Assembly (NCBI GenBank): GCA_025361125.1
Contig: JANYBM010000140.1
Coordinates: 1 to 64,000 of the forward strand
Origin: Holophagaceae bacterium
GTDB taxonomy: Bacteria; Acidobacteriota; Holophagae; Holophagales; Holophagaceae
Direction: 5' to 3'
Length of the DNA stretch: 64,000 nucleotides
In this document: piece by piece, positions 58,752 through 64,000 of the stretch
Numbering within the stretch: position 1 is the stretch's first letter
How the letters are laid out: the number at the start of each line of letters is the position of its first letter
Made by a program: the position numbers and the translations under genes
The notes under the pieces: generated by a model
The model's input: only the letters and a program-made list of their open reading frames with translations
What the model was told of the DNA's origin: nothing
Databases searched by the model: none

Positions 58752-60136
58752 ATAAGGCGCAAGATTCCATTCAGCAGGCTTTGACCCGGGTTTCCGAGGC
58801 GCTTTCTCCCGAAGCCGGGCTGGTGGTGGTGGGTGGCTGGGTTCGTGATCATTTGTTGGGCCGGGATGCTGGGGACATGGATCTCGCCACGGCCCTGATG
58901 CCCGCAGACGTCATGCGGCGCGCCAAGGCGGCCGGGTTGAAAATTGTACCCACGGGACTTCAGCACGGCACCGTTACAGTCATCGCAAACGGTCATGGTT
59001 TTGAGATCACTACCTTTCGGGGTGATGGCGACTACCTGGATGGACGGCATCCTGAAGCAGTGCTTCTGGGCGTGAGCCTTCGGGAAGATTTGGCGCGCCG
59101 GGATTTCACGGTCAATGCCATGGCTTTGCCAGTGGAATACCTGAGCAGCCCACTACCAAATGAAAAAATAGTTGATCCCTTTGGTGGGAAAAGCGATTTG
59201 GACAGACACCTGATCCGGGCCGTGGGGGATCCACTGAAACGCTTTGCCGAGGATGGCCTGCGCTCGGTGCGGGCCTGCCGCTTCGCCTCGCAGCTGGGTT
59301 TTGAAATTGAACCGGAAACACTATCGGCCATCTCAATGCGATTGGATGTGTCCGCCAAGGTATCCGTGGAGCGCGTCTTTGTAGAGTTGACCAAGCTGCT
59401 TTGTGGCCGTGCTCCCAAAACAGGGCTGCAGCTCCTGGCAGAATCTGGGCTGCTGGATCTCTGGACTCCTGAGTTGCGGCCCATGATCGGTTGCACGCAA
59501 AATCGCCATCATCTTTTTCCGGTTTGGGAGCATACGCTGGCAACCGTTGGTTTCGCAGTGGCAGAACCCGCGCTGCGATGGGCGGCGCTGCTGCACGATG
59601 TGGGCAAGCCTCCCGCGCGTTCAGTGGATGCAGCCGGCGGTGTGCATTTCTACGGTCATGAAGCTATATCACTGGAAATCACCCAGGCCCTTTTCACGCG
59701 CTTGAAGGTGGGCCGTGTGTTCACCCGCGCAGTCCTTGCCTTGGTACGCCACCACGGGACTCATCCCACGGATGAGTGGAGCGATTCGGCTTGCCGCCGC
59801 TTTCTTCGCAAACTTTCCGAGGACAGCTTGCCCCTTGAACAATGGGGCCTTTTTCGTATGGCTGATCAATTCGCGAAGGGATTCGGCGAAGCGGAAAAGA
59901 AGCTGGAACACCAGAGGGTCATGGAGCGCCTGCGCCGCCTGGCCGAAGCCAAGCCACCCTTGAATCCAAGCGCCCTGGCACTGGATGGCAGAGCCCTGAT
60001 CAAGCTCGCCGGCAAACATGGCGGCCCGTGGGTGGGCGAACTTCAAAAACACCTGTTGGAAGCCGTGATCGAAGATCCCGATCTCAACACGGTTACTGAT
60101 TTGCAGAGGCTGGCCCAGGAATGGCTCAATACCTAA
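58748..60136 (+). CDS. cca: tRNA nucleotidyltransferase / poly(A) polymerase family protein with HD domain
   Basis: 462 aa, class II nucleotidyltransferase. The head domain has GGWVRDHLLGRDAGDMDLAT (about 30-49; carboxylates D-M-D) and RRDFTVNAMALPVEY; the neck and body follow, then an HD domain, AALLHDVGKPPARSVD, found in CCA-adding enzymes with phosphatase/phosphodiesterase activity and absent from plain poly(A) polymerases. Start is GTG overlapping the upstream acetyltransferase stop by 4 nt. It overlaps the convergent ispF by 4 nt. Expected role: CCA addition or repair on tRNA 3' ends. Confidence 0.88.
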   Translation: MNKAQDSIQQALTRVSEALSPEAGLVVVGGWVRDHLLGRDAGDMDLATALMPADVMRRAKAAGLKIVPTGLQHGTVTVIANGHGFEITTFRGDGDYLDGRHPEAVLLGVSLREDLARRDFTVNAMALPVEYLSSPLPNEKIVDPFGGKSDLDRHLIRAVGDPLKRFAEDGLRSVRACRFASQLGFEIEPETLSAISMRLDVSAKVSVERVFVELTKLLCGRAPKTGLQLLAESGLLDLWTPELRPMIGCTQNRHHLFPVWEHTLATVGFAVAEPALRWAALLHDVGKPPARSVDAAGGVHFYGHEAISLEITQALFTRLKVGRVFTRAVLALVRHHGTHPTDEWSDSACRRFLRKLSEDSLPLEQWGLFRMADQFAKGFGEAEKKLEHQRVMERLRRLAEAKPPLNPSALALDGRALIKLAGKHGGPWVGELQKHLLEAVIEDPDLNTVTDLQRLAQEWLNT

Positions 60137-60618
60137 GCTCGTTCAATCAACACCACAGCCTGGGCCGCTAGGCCTTCGCCCCGGCCGGTAAAGCCCATGT
60201 GTTCGGTGGTGGTGGCCTTCACGTTCAAGGCATCGGGCTCTATACCCAGAAGGGGGGCGATGCGGGCCCGCATGGTCTGCCGATAAGAGCTGATTTTGGG
60301 CTTCTCGCCAATGAGGCACACATCCGCGTTTTCCACGCGCCACCCGCAGCTTCGCAGTTCGCCCATGACACGATCCAACAACAGCATTGAATCGGCATTG
60401 TTGTAATCGGCGTCGGTATCCGGAAAATGGTGGCCGATGTCACCCAGCCCCGCGGCGCCCAGCAGCGCGTCCATGAGCGCGTGCAGCATGACATCCGCAT
60501 CGCTGTGGCCCATGAGTCCGCGGTCGAAGGGTACATGAATTCCCATAAGCATCAGAGACCGTCCAGCCTCAGGGGCCGCAAAGCGATGGACATCGAATCC
60601 AGAACCTACCCTGATCAA
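60133..60618 (-). CDS. ispF: 2-C-methyl-D-erythritol 2,4-cyclodiphosphate synthase
   Basis: MEP-pathway enzyme, 161 aa, the normal length. SGFDVHRF (Asp9 and His11 zinc ligands), GHSDADVMLHALMDALLGAAGLGDIGHHFPDTD (metal His and the acidic loop) and ATTTEHMGFTGRGEG near the C-terminus are complete. The start is TTG (60618), placing MIRVGSGFDVH at the N-terminus exactly as in the family; no ATG is available. It overlaps the histidine kinase stop by 4 nt. ispD is not in the window. Confidence 0.95.
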   Translation of the reverse strand: MIRVGSGFDVHRFAAPEAGRSLMLMGIHVPFDRGLMGHSDADVMLHALMDALLGAAGLGDIGHHFPDTDADYNNADSMLLLDRVMGELRSCGWRVENADVCLIGEKPKISSYRQTMRARIAPLLGIEPDALNVKATTTEHMGFTGRGEGLAAQAVVLIERA

Positions 60619-62180
60619 ATGCTTCTCACACTGCCGGACTTCGGTGTTGGTGGATTCGTTTTGCGCAAGGACCTGGATTGACCCGTGCTTGTCAGCCCAC
60701 CTGTGTTTTCCTTCGAATTCACGCTATCTGGAATCGTCACGATCACCACCGTACCCTCGCCTTCCTCACTCTTCACTTCGATGGAACCTCCGTGTTCTTC
60801 AATGATCTTCTTGACGGTAGCCATGCCCAGCCCGGTGCCCTTCTTTTTCCCGTAGCTGAAAAACGGCTCGAATATTCTCCGCTGGACTTTCCGGGGAATG
60901 CCTTTGCCATTATCTGTAACCCGGATCTGCACACCGCCGGTCACCCGTTCCCAGGTCAGGGATACTTTGCGCTCGCCAGGCTTCTCGGCCACGGCATCCA
61001 AGGCGTTGGCCAGCAGGTTTTCGATGACCCTGGCGAAGCGGGCGGGATCCAAATTAGCGGCGCATGGCGTGTCTTCGCTCTTGATCTCCACCCCCAGGTC
61101 GCCTGCGTGTGGGCGGATGGCTTCCACCAAACTGGAAAGGAAGGCCGTCAGTTCCACTTTCTCACGGCGCGGCTCCCGGACCTTGGCGTAGTCCAGCACA
61201 TCCATACTCATGTCGCCCAGGCGCTGAACCGCTTCAAGAATTTTGGACACATGATGCTTGGATTTCTCGTCGGGGTTCAGGACTTCCAGCAGCTCCGTGT
61301 GCCCCCGCACCACAAAAAGCGCGTTCTTGAAATCATGCACGATGCTGCTGGCCACCTGCCCCACGGTGGCGAGCACTTGATTGCGCAGGTTGTCTTCGGA
61401 GAGCCGGGCCCGTTCGATGGCAATGGAGCAAAGCCCAACGATGGCTTCGAAGATGGGCCGATCCACAGGTTCCGTAATGATCCGTTTGGAGTCAAGGTAG
61501 ACCACGCCGATGCGCTTCCCCTTCAGTGTTAAAGGTAGGCAGAGAATCGTCTTGAGCTGGAGATCCAGCACTGACTGCTGGCTCATGAGTTTCTCGTTAT
61601 CCGAGACGTTATGAATCCAAATGGGCTCGCCCCGTTCGAAGACCGAATGCACGCTCGACATGGACAATTGGATACTGTGTTCCAACTCATTCCCCAGCCC
61701 ACGCTGAACTTTAGCGACGAGTTCGCCGCCCTCCAGCAACATGATGAAGCCCCTGTCGGTGCCGGAAATCGCAAGCAGCCGTTCCAAGGACTGATCCAGG
61801 ATGTCGTCCAGTTCAACATCTTCCGCCAGCAGTTGTGCGGTTTGCAGGATGGCCTGCATGTTGACTTCTGTGGCGGCTTGCGTTTCGGATTTCAAGGTGA
61901 TGAAGTAGGCGCCATCCGCCAATCTAACGGTCTCGCCCGCCTTCCATGGCAGGCGCGTGATGGGCTTGTCGTCCATGAAGCTGCCGTGGGAGGACTTCAA
62001 GTCCTCGACCCACCACTGCCCTTCGACCATTTCGATGCGCAGATGCGCCCGGCTGATCATGCTGTCCGTCAGGACAATGTCACAGTGATTTTGTCGGCCT
62101 AACGTCACTGAGCGATTCAGCATCAGCGTCCGCTCGAAACCATGGCGGTCCCTGAGAAGCATCTGATGGCGCTGGGGCAA
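60615..62180 (-). CDS. FHA-GAF sensor histidine kinase
   Basis: 521 aa, no membrane helix, so cytosolic. FHA domain about 20-95 (TLGRQNHCDIVL, SRAHLRIE, SSHGSF), which binds phospho-Thr. GAF about 110-255. The dimerisation His is H282 in SSIVHDFKNALFVVRGH, then N-box ENLLANALDAV, G1 DNGKGIPR and G2 GTGLGMATVKKI of the HATPase domain. The FHA front end implies input from a Ser/Thr kinase. TTG start (62180) with GGAG five nt upstream; the next in-frame ATG (62162) lacks a ribosome site. The coupling to ispF has no evident logic. No cognate regulator is adjacent. Confidence 0.9.
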   Translation of the reverse strand: MPQRHQMLLRDRHGFERTLMLNRSVTLGRQNHCDIVLTDSMISRAHLRIEMVEGQWWVEDLKSSHGSFMDDKPITRLPWKAGETVRLADGAYFITLKSETQAATEVNMQAILQTAQLLAEDVELDDILDQSLERLLAISGTDRGFIMLLEGGELVAKVQRGLGNELEHSIQLSMSSVHSVFERGEPIWIHNVSDNEKLMSQQSVLDLQLKTILCLPLTLKGKRIGVVYLDSKRIITEPVDRPIFEAIVGLCSIAIERARLSEDNLRNQVLATVGQVASSIVHDFKNALFVVRGHTELLEVLNPDEKSKHHVSKILEAVQRLGDMSMDVLDYAKVREPRREKVELTAFLSSLVEAIRPHAGDLGVEIKSEDTPCAANLDPARFARVIENLLANALDAVAEKPGERKVSLTWERVTGGVQIRVTDNGKGIPRKVQRRIFEPFFSYGKKKGTGLGMATVKKIIEEHGGSIEVKSEEGEGTVVIVTIPDSVNSKENTGGLTSTGQSRSLRKTNPPTPKSGSVRSI

Positions 62181-62300
62181 AACGGCTCCATGGATAAACT
62201 AGGTAAAGACAAAGGTATCCTTTCATGAGCCCAATACAAGCAAAGGCTGTGGCAACCGATCATGATGAAATGAATCTTCCAAGCTTCTTCCAGGACTGAC

Positions 62301-63317
62301 GTGGATCACCAACGACATCCCGATTTGGACGCCTTCCTCCCGGAGGAGGGTGAATACACCCTCAGACCTAAACGCCTAGGGGAATATATCGGCCAGGAAA
62401 AGATCAAGGCGAGGCTCGAGATCGCCCTTCAGGCTGCCCAGATGCGCGGCGAAGTGCTGGATCATGTGCTACTTTTCGGACCCCCGGGGCTCGGCAAGAC
62501 CACTCTGGCGCATGTTTTGGCCAACGAGATGGGTGTCTCCTGCAAAGTGATCCAGGCCCCTGCACTGGAGAAAAAGGGCGACCTGGCTGCAATCCTGACA
62601 AATCTGGAAGAAGGCGAATTCCTTTTCATTGATGAGATCCATCGCCTGCCCGCGGCCATTGAAGAGTTGCTGTATTCAGCCATGGAAGATCGCAAGCTGG
62701 ACATCCTCATTGGCCAAGGGCCTTCGGCGCAAACTTTGAAGGTGGATCTTCGGCCGTTTACTTTGGTGGGAGCCACCACCCGCGCCGGGCTTATCTCCAA
62801 GCCTCTTCACGATCGCTTCGGCATGGTGCATCGTCTGGATTATTACAGCCGGGCGGAGTTGACCGTCATCGCGGATCGCAGTGCGAAGGTTTTGAAGATC
62901 GAATTGGCCGCTGAAGGGGGTGTGGCCATAGCTAGGCGTTCCCGTGGCACGCCTCGGATCTGCAACCGCCTGCTGCGCCGCTGCCGCGATTACGCCGAAG
63001 TGAAGGGGCAAGGCATCATCACCTCTGACATCGCCGACGCTTGTTTAAAATTGCACGAAGTGGACGACCTTGGTTTGGATGGTCTGGACCGGGATTATCT
63101 CGAAGCCCTTTGCGGCAAGTTCAAGGGAGGCCCCGTGGGTGTGCGTACCTTGGCCGCCGCCTTGGGGGAAGGCGATGGTGGCGCGCTGGAAGATCTGGTG
63201 GAGCCCTACCTTATGCAAATCGGATTCCTTGACCGTACCCAGCAAGGCAGGCGGGCCACCGAAGCTGCCTATTCATATTTGGGTATCAAGCCCAGCATCG
63301 GACCCCTGTTCAAATGA
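62301..63317 (+). CDS. ruvB: Holliday junction branch migration ATPase RuvB
   Basis: Motor of the RuvAB(C) recombination complex. 338 aa. RPKRLGEYIGQEKIK opens it; Walker A is LLFGPPGLGKTTLA (about 58-71), Walker B is EGEFLFIDEIHRLP, sensor 1 lies in LVGATTRAGL and the Arg finger in KPLHDRFG. The C-terminal winged helix ends with QQGRRATEAAYSYLG. The start is GTG with AGGA upstream. ruvA and ruvC are not in the window; ruvB stands alone and divergent from the kinase. Confidence 0.95.
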   Translation: MDHQRHPDLDAFLPEEGEYTLRPKRLGEYIGQEKIKARLEIALQAAQMRGEVLDHVLLFGPPGLGKTTLAHVLANEMGVSCKVIQAPALEKKGDLAAILTNLEEGEFLFIDEIHRLPAAIEELLYSAMEDRKLDILIGQGPSAQTLKVDLRPFTLVGATTRAGLISKPLHDRFGMVHRLDYYSRAELTVIADRSAKVLKIELAAEGGVAIARRSRGTPRICNRLLRRCRDYAEVKGQGIITSDIADACLKLHEVDDLGLDGLDRDYLEALCGKFKGGPVGVRTLAAALGEGDGGALEDLVEPYLMQIGFLDRTQQGRRATEAAYSYLGIKPSIGPLFK

Positions 63318-63389
63318 TCGGATAGGCGCGAAGCCCGGTCGTATTAAATTGTCCAGGATCCCAACGGCAGGTTCAAGACAGGTGGAATT

Positions 63390-64000
63390 TCACTCAATCT
63401 GTTGCGGGTTGTCTGCCTCACCCGCGGGTTCGCCCATGCGCATCAAGGCCGCTATCACAGCGATGCCCATGGAGAAGGGCGCGATGACTTTGGTGGCTTC
63501 GGGATAACCCATGACGAGATCCCCAATGGGCAATACCGCGTAGCACAGGATGGGGGCGATTACCACCCACTTGCCCATGTGGCCCATGGGTTTCAACGGA
63601 ATGCGGTGCTCGATGAGTCGATAGGCCAGGCCGGCGGTGAAGGTCGTGAGCACCCAACCCGCGAAATTACGAAGGGGGATGCCAAAATAGGGCCCGCCAT
63701 CGGTCCAGATCCAAGCCTTTTGCTGAAGGGACATGTACGGGTCCATGGTCAAGTCCCAGGCGCTCATGATGAGGGCGCTCAGCAGAGCCGCGAAGACGGA
63801 CCAGCCCCAGTGTAGCTTGCGAGTCACCGGCGTGCCGTGGATTGCGAGATTGGCCATCATCGTGCTTGGGTAGAGCACCATGAAGTAGGCCAACGGAATG
63901 GGCCAGGACACGGTGCCCAGGATCTTCCAGCCCAGCACGTCCGTGTAGTAGTAGCGCCCGAAGATGAGTCCCGTCTTCACGCCGATGTACTCGAAAATGA
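63390..64000 (-). CDS. CruF-like carotenoid biosynthesis membrane protein (5' end cut by window edge)
   Basis: The frame is open to the window edge (IFEYIGVKTGLIFGRYYYTDVLG), so the track start at 63980 is artificial. At least 6 hydrophobic helices. FGRYYYTDVLGWKILGTVSWPIPLAYFMV, MSAWDLTMDPYMSLQQKAWIW and YFGIPLRNFAGWVLTTF are the DUF422 signatures of CruF and bacterioruberin-type carotenoid 1',2'-hydratases, which add water to the psi-end of acyclic carotenoids. The neighbours that could include other crt genes are beyond the window. A shared fold with lycopene cyclases makes a cyclase possible but less likely. Confidence 0.8.
   Translation of the reverse strand, partial: IFEYIGVKTGLIFGRYYYTDVLGWKILGTVSWPIPLAYFMVLYPSTMMANLAIHGTPVTRKLHWGWSVFAALLSALIMSAWDLTMDPYMSLQQKAWIWTDGGPYFGIPLRNFAGWVLTTFTAGLAYRLIEHRIPLKPMGHMGKWVVIAPILCYAVLPIGDLVMGYPEATKVIAPFSMGIAVIAALMRMGEPAGEADNPQQIE

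Noticed and set aside
1-64000. tRNA, rRNA, riboswitch or CRISPR
   Set aside because: No T-arm GTTCGA-type/acceptor pairs in the gaps, no conserved riboswitch core and no spaced direct repeats of CRISPR type were seen by eye; a covariance-model search (tRNAscan-SE, Infernal) would settle it.

Overview
This is a GC-rich bacterial chromosome segment of about 64 kb with roughly 61 protein genes. It is densely packed, with many 1-11 nt gene overlaps. I see no rRNA, tRNA, CRISPR array, insertion sequence or prophage. The gene mix suggests a diderm, menaquinone-using member of the Acidobacteriota, possibly Holophagae/Geothrix-like: bacillithiol genes, an MqnP-type prenyltransferase, a DUF4388 protein, ArnT-like glycosyltransferases, a large secreted BNR-repeat protein, MacAB-like export, bactofilin and a CruF-like carotenoid enzyme. 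The lineage is an inference from gene content, not from a marker gene.

Layout. 1-6.1 kb: a truncated adenosine deaminase, a Fur-family regulator divergent from an unusual tautomerase-like/winged-helix fusion, an exported M24 aminopeptidase, a methyltransferase, an MFS transporter and an orphan membrane-anchored protein. 6.1-14.7 kb: a large SPFH protein; then envelope-glycan genes (SMR/ArnE-like protein, two GT39/ArnT-like transferases, a stand-alone ArnA-type decarboxylase domain) interrupted by a Lys-rich repeat protein; then an MDR dehydrogenase. 14.8-22.5 kb: gpsA-plsY, cinA, pyruvate kinase, a Fis-like small protein and two tandem GAPDH genes, the second with altered active-site surroundings. 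22.5-27.8 kb: an mqnP-like gene, a J-domain/TPR protein, a FadD-type ligase and a XerC/D recombinase. 27.8-36.9 kb: one long minus-strand run, bshC-bshB1-tilS-ftsH-folP-glmM-pdxJ-response regulator-DUF4388. 37.1-38.8 kb: M23 peptidase plus bactofilin, a cell-shape pair. 39-48.5 kb: a complete-looking arginine operon (argD-argF'-argB-argE'-argH-argG-P-loop protein-argC) with argR divergent from it. 48.5-57.2 kb: a BNR-repeat exported protein, a LolA-like exported protein and a MacAB-type exporter with two different permeases. 57.3-64 kb: an E1-alpha subunit, a polyamine-type acetyltransferase, a CCA-adding-type enzyme, ispF, an FHA-GAF histidine kinase, ruvB and a truncated carotenoid gene.

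The arginine operon uses an N-acylornithine carbamoyltransferase rather than ornithine carbamoyltransferase. The pathway should therefore run acylornithine -> acylcitrulline -> citrulline -> argininosuccinate -> arginine. The residue at the known acetyl/succinyl specificity position is Ala rather than Glu, so a succinylated route is a real possibility. A P-loop protein of unknown role is translationally coupled inside this operon. argR appears to have a leaderless promoter covered by palindromes.

The least expected signal is not a gene. At least ten intergenic spots, many overlapping stop codons, carry degenerate tandem arrays with a strict 7-bp period (one further array has a 9-bp period). 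The unit sequence differs from place to place while the period is kept.
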